Origin: Siminovitchia fortis
GTDB taxonomy: Bacteria; Bacillota; Bacilli; Bacillales; Bacillaceae_C
NCBI RefSeq assembly: GCF_003605365.2
Contig: NZ_QYTU02000006.1
Location: 48,459-112,458 of the forward strand
Direction of reading: 5' to 3'
Length of the DNA stretch: 64,000 nucleotides
How positions within the stretch are numbered: the first letter of the stretch is position 1; the number at the start of each line of letters is the position of its first letter. The notes under the pieces were generated by a model that was not told the DNA's origin, searched no databases, and saw only the letters and a list, made by a program, of their open reading frames with translations. The position numbers and the translations under genes were made by a program. This document shows positions 13,148 through 22,543 of this stretch, in pieces.

Positions 13148-14374
13148 ATGAATTTTATTAAACAAATGAGTGTGAAAAAAAAACTTGGGTTAATGTTTGC
13201 CATCACGATTTTGTTTTTAGACATGCTGCTATATAGCGTCATCATACCGCTGACGCCTTATTATGAAGAAAATTTCAAAGCTTCGCCGACTATGATCGGT
13301 ATATTGTTCAGCAGCTATTCCATTACTTTATTGATCTTCACCACATACTTTGGAAAATTGACAGATCGGATCGGCAGGAAAAAGCCGATTGTTATCGGGC
13401 TGATTGGGATGACTGTCGCGACCATCGTATTTGCCCATCCCATCAATTTTGAGATGCTGATTATTGCAAGGGGGCTGCAAGGTGTCGCTTCGGCGGCAAC
13501 CTGGACCGCATCGCTTGCTCTCCTTGCTGATATGTTCGTCAAAAAGGAGCGGGCATTTGCCATGGGGGTTGCCATGACAAGCATGTCTGCAGGAACATTA
13601 TTAGGAGCGCCGATTGGCGGCTTTCTAATTGAGTTTGGAGGATACGCAACGCCGTTTTATACGGCTTCAGTAATGCTGATCATTGTCATGATATTGGCGG
13701 CCATCTACCTGCAGGATGAGCATAAGGCAGTTGTTCAGGCGTCCAAGAAGGTTGTGGATCTGTTAAAACAGCGTGAAGTCGTTTGGATTTTGACCATCAT
13801 GGTGGTTGGCGAAGGAATTATGACGATGCTGGAACCGATTTTGCCGATATATTTATCGGGCACTTTTACTGGGAATTCATTTTTCATAGGCCTGATGTTT
13901 GGAGTAATCACGTTGGCTTATGGAATAATGGCTCCGGTATCAGGACTTCTGATCAATAAATACACACCGAGCCGGGTTGTGCTGGTCGGTTTGCTGCTTG
14001 CAGGGCTTATCCTGCCTTTCGTCGTTATCGCCCAATCCACCTTGCAGATGGTTATTGCCTTACTATTCTTAGGGGCAAGCATGGGACTCGCCGTATCTCC
14101 TACGTTAACAATGCTTGGCAACACACAAAAAGAGGGAGAGCAAAACTCCTACGGAGCTTTATACAGCTTATTTAATATATTTTTTGCCGTCGCTGCCATC
14201 ATCGGTCCCTTTGTGGGAGGAGTGCTGACGGATGTATTCACTTCGAAAATTACGATTTTCATTGCAAGCGGAGCCGTCATCCTCTCCACATATGGACTTT
14301 CTTTAACGAGGAAGAAGAGCATGGGGAACCTGGAGTGTGTGCCATCGGCAGAAACCGTTCAAAGGATGGATTGA
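13148..14374 (+). CDS. MFS transporter, drug efflux type
   Basis: Major facilitator of 408 residues with about 12 membrane segments. The motif-A-like loop GKLTDRIGRKKPIVIG lies between the second and third segments, and motif C-like GAPIGGFLIEFGG points to the drug:H+ antiporter group. GAGGTG precedes the ATG. Paired with the TetR gene upstream and closed by a strong terminator. Substrate unknown. Confidence 0.85.
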   Translation: MNFIKQMSVKKKLGLMFAITILFLDMLLYSVIIPLTPYYEENFKASPTMIGILFSSYSITLLIFTTYFGKLTDRIGRKKPIVIGLIGMTVATIVFAHPINFEMLIIARGLQGVASAATWTASLALLADMFVKKERAFAMGVAMTSMSAGTLLGAPIGGFLIEFGGYATPFYTASVMLIIVMILAAIYLQDEHKAVVQASKKVVDLLKQREVVWILTIMVVGEGIMTMLEPILPIYLSGTFTGNSFFIGLMFGVITLAYGIMAPVSGLLINKYTPSRVVLVGLLLAGLILPFVVIAQSTLQMVIALLFLGASMGLAVSPTLTMLGNTQKEGEQNSYGALYSLFNIFFAVAAIIGPFVGGVLTDVFTSKITIFIASGAVILSTYGLSLTRKKSMGNLECVPSAETVQRMD

Positions 14375-14427
14375 TGCTTGGCCCCCCAGGTCCACTAAAC
14401 CGTAGAATCATCCGCTTTAACCAAACA

Positions 14428-14468
14428 AAAAGCCTTGGCTGAGTGAATAAACACAGCCGAGGCTTTTT
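14428..14468 (+). terminator. Terminator of the TetR-MFS unit
   Basis: AAAGCCTTGGCTG and CAGCCGAGGCTTT form a 13-bp stem with one mismatch around a 12-nt loop, followed by T residues. Confidence 0.85.
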
Positions 14469-14517
14469 TAAAGGAAAGTATAATTTTTCATTGGTATTCA
14501 TATAAAAGTATTGTTGC

Positions 14518-14664
14518 TTTGTCCAGCTCCAGCGCCCAGCGACTAGCAGACTTCACGCTTCTTCCTACGATAAGTCAACATCGCTCCGTTGCGCTGCGCG
14601 TGTTTCCTTTATCTCGTCAGAAGCGCTCCAGTCTGTACGTCGATAAACAGGCGCTTGCGCCTTT
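14518..14664 (-). repeat. Palindromic intergenic repeat element, copy 2
   Basis: Starts GTCCAGCTCCAGCGCCCAGC and ends CAGGCGCTTGCGCCTTTG, the reverse complement of the ends of copies 1 and 4. It touches the 3' end of the minus-strand permease gene that follows, so the last codons of that gene may derive from or abut the insertion. Confidence 0.6.
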
Positions 14665-14666
14665 GT

Positions 14667-15353
14667 TCAAACCGACACTTTACGGAGCAGCAAATAGGAG
14701 GCAGCCATACTGAAAAGAACAACCGGGATGAGCCGATAGGAAAGCCCGACTGCTGTTTGGTTTGAGAACCATTTAAAGATATCGGGCCAAACATGAAACT
14801 GATGGAACAGCAGCACAATGACACTTCCAATCAGTAAAACGGCCAGCGATAAGATCATCATTCCTTTCACGCCAAAACGCCGGGCAAAGCTTGCAATCAG
14901 AAATCCAAGGAAAAATAAAAAGCTGAATAGGATCACATACATAATCAACTGCTGGAAAAATGAGGTTCCGTCATTTAAATACGGGAAGTAAAAAAAATGG
15001 AACCTATTTCCCCAGCCACTGGTCCTGTTCTCGATCGAAGTGAAGATACGTATTAATGCACCGAGGATAAAGCATGCTGCCAGACCCATTAAAACAGTGC
15101 CGAAGAAGTAATCCTTTCTCGTTACAGACATCCCGATCGCAAACGGAAAAGACTGTACGACGACCAAGATGCCCATTACAAAGGCATAAACAAAAATGGA
15201 AGTGATGCCCCCTGTGTAAAACGCTTCATCATTATTGATCAGCAGGCTGACGATCAAGTGAACAAAAAAGCTTGAAGAGAGAATGATGGATGGGATATAA
15301 AGCCAACCCCATTTGTCTTTTCTATGAATGTGTAGCACGCTTTGGATACTCAT
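14667..15353 (-). CDS. ABC transporter permease subunit
   Basis: 228-residue membrane protein with about six hydrophobic segments and no soluble domain. It is the permease partner of the ATPase encoded next to it (4-nt overlap, ATGA). The layout GntR-ATPase-permease resembles the first part of the ytr operon of Bacillus subtilis. The stop codon lies 3 bp from the palindromic repeat, so a slightly altered C-terminus is possible. Substrate unknown. Confidence 0.75.
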   Translation of the reverse strand: MSIQSVLHIHRKDKWGWLYIPSIILSSSFFVHLIVSLLINNDEAFYTGGITSIFVYAFVMGILVVVQSFPFAIGMSVTRKDYFFGTVLMGLAACFILGALIRIFTSIENRTSGWGNRFHFFYFPYLNDGTSFFQQLIMYVILFSFLFFLGFLIASFARRFGVKGMMILSLAVLLIGSVIVLLFHQFHVWPDIFKWFSNQTAVGLSYRLIPVVLFSMAASYLLLRKVSV

Positions 15354-16246
15354 TTGGCCACCGCTCCTTTTTGGTCACGCTTTCCGCCTGTCAAATAGAC
15401 GATTAACTGTTGAAGAGATACCGATGACACTTCAAGATCAAGTGATTCCGCCTGGTTTTGCCCGGAATAGTGATCATTCCGAATGACTGTAGCGGAAAGC
15501 AATCCTCCAAACGGTTCCTGATGAACGACTTCTTTTCCTGCAAGGAATTTTTCAACTATGGCCGCTTTACCAGTAACCGTGTAAGCCATTCCCCGGAGTT
15601 TCTCCGCATCTTCATCAATGGTAAGCTCACCGTCTGCAATGACTAATACGTGCTCCAGTAAATTACTGACTTCATCGATCAAGTGAGTGGAAAGGATTAC
15701 TGTGCGCGGATGTTCAACATAATCCTCCATTAGCCGGTTGTAAAAAATTCCGCGCGATACGGCATCAAGCCCCAAATACGGCTCATCGAAGACCGTCAGC
15801 GGTGCCCGGCTTGCAAGGCCGACAACAATGCCTACGGCCGACAGCATTCCGCGCGAAAGCTTCTTTATTCTTCTATTGACGGGAAGGTTAAAGCTTTCTA
15901 TTAGTGAGTATGCAAAGTCAGCATCCCAATTCGGAAAAAGTGACCTTGATACGTCAAGTACATCTTTGACAAGAAAATTATCCGGATATTTTTGGCTTTC
16001 TTTAATGAAACATATTTGTTTAAGCACTTTGTTGTTTTCATAAGGGTTTTCATTAAAAACTTTTATGTCTCCGCTTGTTGGAATGATTTGAGCTGTGATC
16101 ATCTTCATCAAGGTAGTTTTTCCAGCCCCGTTTCGGCCAAGAAGCCCATAAATTTTATTCTCTAGAACAGTGAAGCTGGCGTTTCGGACAGCTGTGAAAT
16201 CGCCATATGCTTTCTCCAGACGGCTGGCCTCAATAATATGTTTCAA
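15350..16246 (-). CDS. ABC transporter ATP-binding protein (YtrB-like)
   Basis: 298 residues. Walker A GLLGRNGAGKTTLMK is at about residue 34, the signature region is KLSRGMLSAVG, and Walker B plus catalytic Glu is LTVFDEPYLGLD. The signature is atypical (LSRGM instead of LSGGQ), as in other YtrB/EcsA-like ATPases. About 90 extra residues follow the ATPase core. Cotranscribed with the GntR gene upstream and the permease downstream, both by 4-nt overlaps. Confidence 0.85.
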   Translation of the reverse strand: MKHIIEASRLEKAYGDFTAVRNASFTVLENKIYGLLGRNGAGKTTLMKMITAQIIPTSGDIKVFNENPYENNKVLKQICFIKESQKYPDNFLVKDVLDVSRSLFPNWDADFAYSLIESFNLPVNRRIKKLSRGMLSAVGIVVGLASRAPLTVFDEPYLGLDAVSRGIFYNRLMEDYVEHPRTVILSTHLIDEVSNLLEHVLVIADGELTIDEDAEKLRGMAYTVTGKAAIVEKFLAGKEVVHQEPFGGLLSATVIRNDHYSGQNQAESLDLEVSSVSLQQLIVYLTGGKRDQKGAVAK

Positions 16247-16614
16247 TCCTGCCCCTCTCCTCTCTGAATCATTTCAGTCAATTGATCGGTCGTGATTCCA
16301 AGCTTTTTCGCTTCATGGATCATCGTGACCACATATTGCTCAAAAAAATGCTCTTTTCTTTTTTCAATCACTTTTGCACGTGCACCTTCTGCCACAAACA
16401 TGCCAATCCCTCGCTTTTTATAAAGAATTCCTTCGTCCACCAGCAAATTGACTCCTTTCGCGGCTGTAGCAGGATTGATTTTATAAAATGCTGCAAACTG
16501 ATTTGTAGAGGGTACTTGGGACTCTTCTGCCAATCCGCCCGAAATAATATCATCTTCGATTCTCTCGGCAATTTGAATGAAAATAGGGCGCCCATCATCA
16601 ATTAAACTACTCAC
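16243..16614 (-). CDS. GntR-family regulator, YtrA type
   Basis: 123 residues: an N-terminal winged helix (PIFIQIAERIEDDIISGGL, VPSTNQFAAFYKINPATAAKG) and only a short C-terminal dimerisation helix, the YtrA subfamily architecture without an effector-binding domain. First gene of a three-gene operon with an ABC exporter. A near-perfect operator lies just ahead of it, so autoregulation is likely. YtrA-type regulators often respond to cell-envelope stress, but this cue is not shown here. Confidence 0.85.
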   Translation of the reverse strand: MSSLIDDGRPIFIQIAERIEDDIISGGLAEESQVPSTNQFAAFYKINPATAAKGVNLLVDEGILYKKRGIGMFVAEGARAKVIEKRKEHFFEQYVVTMIHEAKKLGITTDQLTEMIQRGEGQD

Positions 16615-16630
16615 TGCTTCACCACCATAT

Positions 16631-16656
16631 TGGTTAGTTACTCATGTAACTAACCA
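16631..16656. promoter_or_regulatory. GntR operator
   Basis: Perfect 11-bp inverted repeat TGGTTAGTTAC / GTAACTAACCA with a 4-bp centre, 17 bp upstream of the GntR start codon. Its size and GT..AC centre fit GntR-type operators. Confidence 0.7.
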
Positions 16657-16785
16657 TATAACGTTTGCGATGAAAAGTCAATGCAAAGTAGAAAATTATT
16701 TGAAAATGGGCGAAGTCATAAGTGTGAAAGCTTCATAATAAAATGAATAGATACAGGGGTTATGAGAAAGGGGGAGGACATCATC

Positions 16786-17565
16786 ATGATACTGGGCGGC
16801 CTTGCTGCTTGGAATATGCCGCTCGTGTTGATCCTTGCATGCATATCAGCGATGTACTTCTTTTGGGCAAAAAAACATCCAGACGTAGGGTCCAGTCAAT
16901 TTTATTTGTTTCATGCGGGCATTGGATTGTTCTACTTATTAATGGGCAGCCCGCTATATATGCTCAGCCACCTCTCATTCAGTACCCATATGCTGCAAAT
17001 GAGCATTCTTTATTTTTTTGTACCGCCTCTTCTTCTGCTCGGGATTCCCGCATGGAATGGACACAAATGGAAAAAAAGAAACATATCTTCTTTTTCAGCC
17101 CTCATTCTCTTCTCAATATTGTTCTTTCTTTATCATTTACCCCAAGTTGTTCCATTTGTTTATAAAAGTCCGGTTATCCACACAGGCTTCATACTTCTCC
17201 TGTTTGGCCTTTCTTTTCTAATGTGGCTCCCTGTCATTACACCTGGCCCCGGTTCGAATCGATTTTCATGGTGGAGCAGTATTTTATTAATGCCGGCCTG
17301 CCTATTGCTCATATTGAATGGATTGATGGATGGGCAGAATGCGAGTCCATTGTTCAGTCAGCTGATGTTAAAACTATGCATCCCTGCCGACCAGGCAGGA
17401 GCTTTGCTACCTTTTCAAATCAATGCAAAAGCCGATCAAATCTTTGGCGGCCTTTTGATGCTTGTGCTTCATAAGTTCAGTCTGCTGGCGGCAATACGAC
17501 TTGGAAGCCAGAGAATAAGCCGGGAACACTTAAAATTAAAACCGTCACTCCACAGGATGGAATGA
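16786..17565 (+). CDS. ctaG: Cytochrome c oxidase assembly factor CtaG
   Basis: Membrane protein of 259 residues with about seven hydrophobic segments, of the CtaG (caa3_CtaG) family needed for assembly of the caa3-type cytochrome c oxidase in Bacillus. Family-like features are HAGIGLFYLLMGSPLYML near the N-terminus, FYLYHLPQ-like FLYHLPQVV mid-protein and the LHKFSLLAAI C-terminal region. The ATG at 16786 follows a GGGGGAGG site by 9 nt. An in-frame codon at 16762 would lie ahead of that site. Monocistronic. Confidence 0.8.
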   Translation: MILGGLAAWNMPLVLILACISAMYFFWAKKHPDVGSSQFYLFHAGIGLFYLLMGSPLYMLSHLSFSTHMLQMSILYFFVPPLLLLGIPAWNGHKWKKRNISSFSALILFSILFFLYHLPQVVPFVYKSPVIHTGFILLLFGLSFLMWLPVITPGPGSNRFSWWSSILLMPACLLLILNGLMDGQNASPLFSQLMLKLCIPADQAGALLPFQINAKADQIFGGLLMLVLHKFSLLAAIRLGSQRISREHLKLKPSLHRME

Positions 17566-17575
17566 CGGTTTTTCA
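17540..17575. terminator. Bidirectional terminator between ctaG and the MMPL gene
   Basis: AACCGTCAcTCCA and TGGAATGACGGTT pair around CAGGA and span the ctaG stop codon. A T run follows on the plus strand, and A-rich sequence on the other side can serve the convergent MMPL gene. Confidence 0.75.
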
Positions 17576-17580
17576 TGTTT

Positions 17581-19713
17581 TTAAACAGCTTTTTTATTTT
17601 CAACCACACGTTTTGGCCAAAAGCTCCATTTGCCAAGGAGCATCAATATAGCGGGAATGAGGAGCGGTCGAACAATGAATGTATCGATCAAAATCCCTAA
17701 TGCCATGATGAAGCCAAATAATTTTAGTTCATAGATCGGCATAGTTGCAAGAACAAGGAAGGTTGCGGCCAAAATCAATCCTGCGGAACTGATGACGCCG
17801 CCTGTTCGGTCAACGCCTCTTCTGACCGCATCAGCAAACGGCATTGTCTTGACCTCTTCTCGGATCCTTGCAATCAGCATGATCGAATAATCCACGCCAA
17901 GTGCTATAAGAAACACTAAAGCGTATAACGGAATACGATAGCTGATGGCATCCAGGCCAAGGAAGATTTTAAACAAGAATAATGAAAGGCCGATCGTTGC
18001 TGCGTAAGAGAGCAGGATGGTCCCCATCATGTATAATGGTGCGACAATGGAACGGGTCTGCAATCCCAGCATGATGGAAATAAGGATGATCATCAACACC
18101 AGTACCACAATCGTGTCACGCTTATTGATATCCCGAAGATCCGCATTTTTTGCACTTTCTCCGGCAACGAAAAGCTCAGTATCCGTTAAACCGGCATCAT
18201 TTAAAATTTCACCGCTTTTTTCCCGGATTTTTTTCACGGCATCCAGCGCTTCATGTTCATATGGATTTCCAGTAAATATCAATGAAAGCTTGGCGCTTTT
18301 TCCATCTGCAGAGAGGGGATGTCCCTGCGCAGTCACCTGATCAACGCCTTTGATCTCCTCAAGTTTCTTTATTACAGACTGCAAACCCTGCATATCAAGG
18401 TTCTGATTAGATACGAAAAGCAGTGTTCCCGGTGCCAAACTTCCTTCAGAAAAATCTTTCCCGAGCTGCTCATAGCCGATCCGGGAAGACAAGTCTTCCG
18501 GGAAGGACGCAATTAAATCGTACGATTCTTCCATTTTTGTCATATTTAATGCGGCAAGTGCCAGAAGAAGAACAATTGGGATTAAAAAAGCTGCCGGACG
18601 TTTTGTCACTTTGTCGGCCATTTTTCCCCAGATTGTTTTCTTCTCCGATTTTTCATCCCCGAATTTCGGAATGGCCGGCCAAAATGCCTTTCTGCCCGTC
18701 AATGCGAATAAGGCCGGGAGCAGCGTCAGGCCTGCAACGAGCATGAAGGCTGCTGCGATTGCAAACGCTGGAGCAAAGTTCCGATATGGCTCATATAAAG
18801 CGAAGAACAAAGTGGCTACACCAAGAACAATCGTACTTCCGCTGAAAAAAATCGGCTCTTTTACATGGCGCATCGTCTCGCGCATAGCCGCATCTTTCTT
18901 CTCATGGGTACGGAGTTCCTCGCGATAACGGGAGAATATGAGCAGTGAATAGTCGGTTACCACTGCAAATAAAAGGATGGTCATGATGGAAACCGCCTGG
19001 CTGTCAATGGCAAACAATCCGGCTTTCATCGACAGACCTATCACTTTATCGACAACCGTGTAAACGATGGCGGCGCCGATCAATGGGATGAAAGTCAACA
19101 GCGGTGAACGGTAAATAATGAGAAGCAATACCAAAATCAGCCCAACGGTTGACAGCAACAGGACGATGTCTGCCCGGCTGAACAGTTCGACTGCGTCTGC
19201 TGCGATTCCTGCCGGTCCCGTCCAAGATAGCTTTAAGTCATGATCCACGGTAAATTGTTTCTTGATTTGCTCTACTGCTGCATGCAAATCGCGACCCTCA
19301 AGGTTTTCAGGCAGCGTGATAGGAAGGAAGAATGTCCTTTTATTTTCTGAGAGAAACGAATTTCTTACTTCCGGAGGCATTTTGGATAATGGAATGGTCT
19401 CGATGTCTCCGTATTTTTTATCCACCTTCAGATCCTCGGCCACTTGGGCAAAGGTCAATATTTCATCATCCGTCAGGCCGCTTTCCTTGGAAAAAACAGC
19501 AAACAGCGGCAGTCCGCCTTCTTCTGGGAAATACTTTTCCAATTGGCGGTCGGCGATGATGGATTCGGTATCCGGAGGGAGGCCTGCATCTTTATTCGCA
19601 GCCACAAACTCCTTGGCACCGGGTGCAGCACTTGATAAGATGCCTGCAAGGGCCGCCCAAATCACCAGCATAAACCACCAAAGGCGGTTGCCTTTTAATA
19701 ATCTATCAGCCAT
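17581..19713 (-). CDS. MMPL-family (RND superfamily) membrane exporter
   Basis: 710 residues. It has the two-fold RND arrangement: one N-terminal membrane helix, an extracytoplasmic domain, a six-helix bundle containing TDYSLLIFSRYREE (about 250-263), a second soluble domain and a second bundle with GVDYSIMLIARIREE. These GxDY-type motifs are the proton-relay region of MMPL proteins, which move lipids or hydrophobic compounds. The start codon shares one base with the stop of the upstream small membrane gene, so they form a two-gene operon. Substrate unknown. Confidence 0.88.
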   Translation of the reverse strand: MADRLLKGNRLWWFMLVIWAALAGILSSAAPGAKEFVAANKDAGLPPDTESIIADRQLEKYFPEEGGLPLFAVFSKESGLTDDEILTFAQVAEDLKVDKKYGDIETIPLSKMPPEVRNSFLSENKRTFFLPITLPENLEGRDLHAAVEQIKKQFTVDHDLKLSWTGPAGIAADAVELFSRADIVLLLSTVGLILVLLLIIYRSPLLTFIPLIGAAIVYTVVDKVIGLSMKAGLFAIDSQAVSIMTILLFAVVTDYSLLIFSRYREELRTHEKKDAAMRETMRHVKEPIFFSGSTIVLGVATLFFALYEPYRNFAPAFAIAAAFMLVAGLTLLPALFALTGRKAFWPAIPKFGDEKSEKKTIWGKMADKVTKRPAAFLIPIVLLLALAALNMTKMEESYDLIASFPEDLSSRIGYEQLGKDFSEGSLAPGTLLFVSNQNLDMQGLQSVIKKLEEIKGVDQVTAQGHPLSADGKSAKLSLIFTGNPYEHEALDAVKKIREKSGEILNDAGLTDTELFVAGESAKNADLRDINKRDTIVVLVLMIILISIMLGLQTRSIVAPLYMMGTILLSYAATIGLSLFLFKIFLGLDAISYRIPLYALVFLIALGVDYSIMLIARIREEVKTMPFADAVRRGVDRTGGVISSAGLILAATFLVLATMPIYELKLFGFIMALGILIDTFIVRPLLIPAILMLLGKWSFWPKRVVENKKAV

Positions 19714-20117
19714 TATTGTTTCACTTCCTTCTCGGTAAGAAATGTCACGATGATAAACAAGGCAAAGCTAAGGAGAAGGATACTACCTCCAGCGATATAA
19801 AAGATCAACGAGAATATTTTATTCACACCAAACGGCTGGATGAATTGGAACCACATGCCCGCTGTCAGACCGATTGAACCGATGATAGCTGTCCAACCAT
19901 GGAATGTGACCAATTTTTCTGCCCTGACCTCAAACATCCGGTAAAAGGCTCCCCATGCAAACATCGATAACCAGCCTACCAAAAGAATATGTGCGTGGAT
20001 CGGACGGAATGCATAAGATCCGGACCCTGCCATATGTGACCCCATTACCGTTCCTATTAAGCCAAAAATTGCTGCAATACGAATGAATCGGATACTCCAT
20101 TTCTTTTGTGACATCAT
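19713..20117 (-). CDS. Small membrane protein resembling part of a heme-copper oxidase subunit I
   Basis: 134 residues, four hydrophobic segments. HAHILLVGWLSMFAWGAFYRMF resembles the histidine-bearing helix of cytochrome oxidase subunit I/NnrS-like proteins, but most of the fold is missing, so it is not an oxidase by itself. AGGAGG precedes the ATG. It leads a two-gene operon with the MMPL exporter. The promoter region holds a dense TGTTCA/TGAACA array. Function unknown. Confidence 0.6.
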   Translation of the reverse strand: MMSQKKWSIRFIRIAAIFGLIGTVMGSHMAGSGSYAFRPIHAHILLVGWLSMFAWGAFYRMFEVRAEKLVTFHGWTAIIGSIGLTAGMWFQFIQPFGVNKIFSLIFYIAGGSILLLSFALFIIVTFLTEKEVKQ

Positions 20118-20132
20118 TCATTCCTCCTGTTT

Positions 20133-20177
20133 TGTTCATTTATATGTTCATCCTAAGCAGTGAACATGAACAGAACA
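20133..20177. promoter_or_regulatory. TGTTCA/TGAACA operator-like cluster
   Basis: TGTTCA occurs at 20133-20138 and 20145-20150, and TGAACA at 20161-20166 and 20167-20172, followed by GAACA. The inner pair forms an inverted repeat with a 10-bp gap. It lies just upstream of the small membrane/MMPL operon. The binding protein is not identified; the two-component system next door is one candidate. Confidence 0.5.
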
Positions 20178-20334
20178 TTAACGGAAGGTTAAAAATCAGT
20201 TTTTGCTATGATTTTGTCATCACAAATAGAAAGCAGGCTATGGCTACTGCTTACGGCCGAGTCTGTTAAACACTTGTTCAATCATGTTAAGGCTTGTTTG
20301 ATAAAGAAAGCGTAAGTTTTTCTCTACAGGCTTT

Positions 20335-21726
20335 TTAGTTTCTATTGTTGGAGATCGGCAATTTCACAATAAATGTCATACCTTCACCTTTATTCCTTTG
20401 TACATCGATAGAACCCCCGTGCAGATTAACAACCTGATGGACAATTGATAGCCCAAGGCCCGTCCCCGATATTTGCTTCGTTCTCGATTCGTCTGCTCTG
20501 TAAAATCTATCAAATATACGCCCCATATGATCCTCTTCTATCCCTATGCCGCTGTCACAATAGGCGACTGTCACTCCATCATCTTTTTTTGTCAAAGTAA
20601 TATCAATCGAACCGCCGGCCTCTGTATATTTTAAAGCATTGGATAAAAGATTTTCCCAAACCTTTTCCAAAAAGGCCGGGTCTCCAAGGATTTCCGTTTC
20701 ATCAAGATCCATGGATAAAGACATCTCTTTTTCCTCAAGGAGCCATCTGTATCTCAAAGTCACTTCTTTTATTTGCTCATCAAGCCGGAAGGTTTTTTTG
20801 CGGAGTGGTGAAACAAGCTGGTCCAGCGATGTCAAAAGCATGAGCTGCTTAGTCAATGAAGAGAGACGTTCGGTTTCGGATTGGATCACTTCTGCATAGT
20901 TTTGTCTTTCCGATTCTGGAAGATCGCTTTTCGTCAACAGCTCCGCATACCCTTTTATATTTAAAAGCGGTGACTGGAAATCATGTGACACATCGCTGAT
21001 AAACTCCTTGCGGATGCGATCATTCTCACTCAACCGCTCCGTCATGTTTCGAAAGCTTTGGGCGAGTTGCCCGATTTCATCCCGCCGGTCAATATTCAGT
21101 TCAGGGGAAAATTGCTCCTCGCCCACTTTTATTGCAGCTTCAGTTAACTTTGTAATCGGATCAATGAGCATTTTGGCGACGGTTAACATGACCAGTACAC
21201 TGATGATTGCCATGATAATAACCATACCACCCAGCAAATAATGGACCTCTGTAAAAAGGAACTTAATGTCAGGACGGAGGAAAAGGGCATAGCCCGTTCC
21301 GTTATGGCGGAAAGGGACTCCAACCGTATTGGCCAGCTCGTCCGAGAAGAAACCCGTTACAAACGTTTCGGTCGGGAAATCCCTCATTCCGTGGTAGGCA
21401 CGCCCATCCAGCACCTGATTGACGGCATTCTGCGAGAGATTTTTGAGGCGAAAGGGAGCACCATATTGCTGTGTTTCGTCCTTCTCATTGACAACATAAA
21501 TTTTATAGCCCGTAGCTGATTGGGTTTGAAGAAAGTCTTCCAAATCCAGGTTTTTCTCCGATTCAATGAAGGAAGCCAATGATAAAGCAATTTTCATGTT
21601 TTTTTCATCATTTTTTCCTTTGAGCTGCTGATGATAGTAGGTGTTGACAGCCAAGAAAGCGATGAGCCCGCTCATGATCATCGTTCCGAGCGTAAAGACA
21701 ACGAACTTGCTGTAAAGGGATTTCAA
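20335..21726 (-). CDS. Sensor histidine kinase
   Basis: 463 residues: membrane helix at about 10-30, extracytoplasmic sensor to about 165, second helix, HAMP domain (about 190-240), the phospho-acceptor box ISDVSHDFQSPLLNIKGYAELL (His about 249), and the catalytic domain with N box NLLSNALKYTEAGG, DSGIGIEE and GTGLGLSIV. The H box reads HDFQSP instead of HELRTP, a known variant. Overlaps its response regulator by 4 nt. Target genes are not known; the MMPL operon downstream is a candidate. Confidence 0.9.
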   Translation of the reverse strand: MKSLYSKFVVFTLGTMIMSGLIAFLAVNTYYHQQLKGKNDEKNMKIALSLASFIESEKNLDLEDFLQTQSATGYKIYVVNEKDETQQYGAPFRLKNLSQNAVNQVLDGRAYHGMRDFPTETFVTGFFSDELANTVGVPFRHNGTGYALFLRPDIKFLFTEVHYLLGGMVIIMAIISVLVMLTVAKMLIDPITKLTEAAIKVGEEQFSPELNIDRRDEIGQLAQSFRNMTERLSENDRIRKEFISDVSHDFQSPLLNIKGYAELLTKSDLPESERQNYAEVIQSETERLSSLTKQLMLLTSLDQLVSPLRKKTFRLDEQIKEVTLRYRWLLEEKEMSLSMDLDETEILGDPAFLEKVWENLLSNALKYTEAGGSIDITLTKKDDGVTVAYCDSGIGIEEDHMGRIFDRFYRADESRTKQISGTGLGLSIVHQVVNLHGGSIDVQRNKGEGMTFIVKLPISNNRN

Positions 21727-22397
21727 TTTTTCATTACCTCTAGTTTATAGCCGACTCCCCGAACAGTGGAGATAATGACATTTTCGGCCAGTTTTTTCAA
21801 CTTGTCACGAAGCCTTTTGATATGTACATTCAAAGTCTGCTCATCACCTTCATAGTCATAGCCCCAAACACGTTCGAGCAATATTTCGCGTGTAAAGACC
21901 TGATTGGGACGGGATGCAAGTACAGACAGCAATTCAAATTCTTTCAGCGGCAGCAGGATCACCTTTTTACCGGCAGACACTTCATAGCTTTGCCTGTTTA
22001 TCGTAAGGGGACCCACTTTGATCAAGATATCGACCGCTTTGTCATATCTTCTCAAAATGGCGTTGATCCTAAAAAGCAGCTCTTTCGGCTCGAAAGGTTT
22101 GACAAGATAATCATCTGATCCTGCCAGAAAGCCTTTTTCCTTATCCTCCAGTTCTCCCTTGGCCGTCAGCAGGAGAACCGGAATATCCGCTTCGGCCCTT
22201 AATGTTTTCGTCAATGTATAACCGTCCATTCCCGGCATCATGACATCCACAACCGCGAGATCCGGAATCTCATCCTCTAATAGTTTAAGGGCTTCGGAAC
22301 CGTTGGCCGCTTTTCGGACGATATATCCTGCTTGGGTTAAATGAATATTTACAAGCTCCAAAATATGCGGGTCGTCATCGACAACAAGTATTTTCAA
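21723..22397 (-). CDS. OmpR/PhoB-type response regulator
   Basis: 224 residues. The receiver domain has the acidic pocket VDDDP, the phospho-acceptor Asp in LAVVDVMMPG (about residue 51) and the conserved Lys in LVKPFEPKEL. A winged-helix output domain follows with LPLKEFELLSVLASRPNQVFTR-type features and RGVGYKL at the end. First gene of a two-gene operon with the sensor kinase. Confidence 0.92.
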   Translation of the reverse strand: MKILVVDDDPHILELVNIHLTQAGYIVRKAANGSEALKLLEDEIPDLAVVDVMMPGMDGYTLTKTLRAEADIPVLLLTAKGELEDKEKGFLAGSDDYLVKPFEPKELLFRINAILRRYDKAVDILIKVGPLTINRQSYEVSAGKKVILLPLKEFELLSVLASRPNQVFTREILLERVWGYDYEGDEQTLNVHIKRLRDKLKKLAENVIISTVRGVGYKLEVMKN

Positions 22398-22543
22398 GTC
22401 GCCAGCTCCTTTTTGACTACAGTTTTTTCTTCATTATAAAGCATTAGTTAAAAAGAGGAGACGCGGAAATGCCCCTCTCGCAAATCGGGTAACTTGTGGT
22501 ATAATTTTGATTATTCATAAATTGGTGGAAAGGGGATTTGCAG

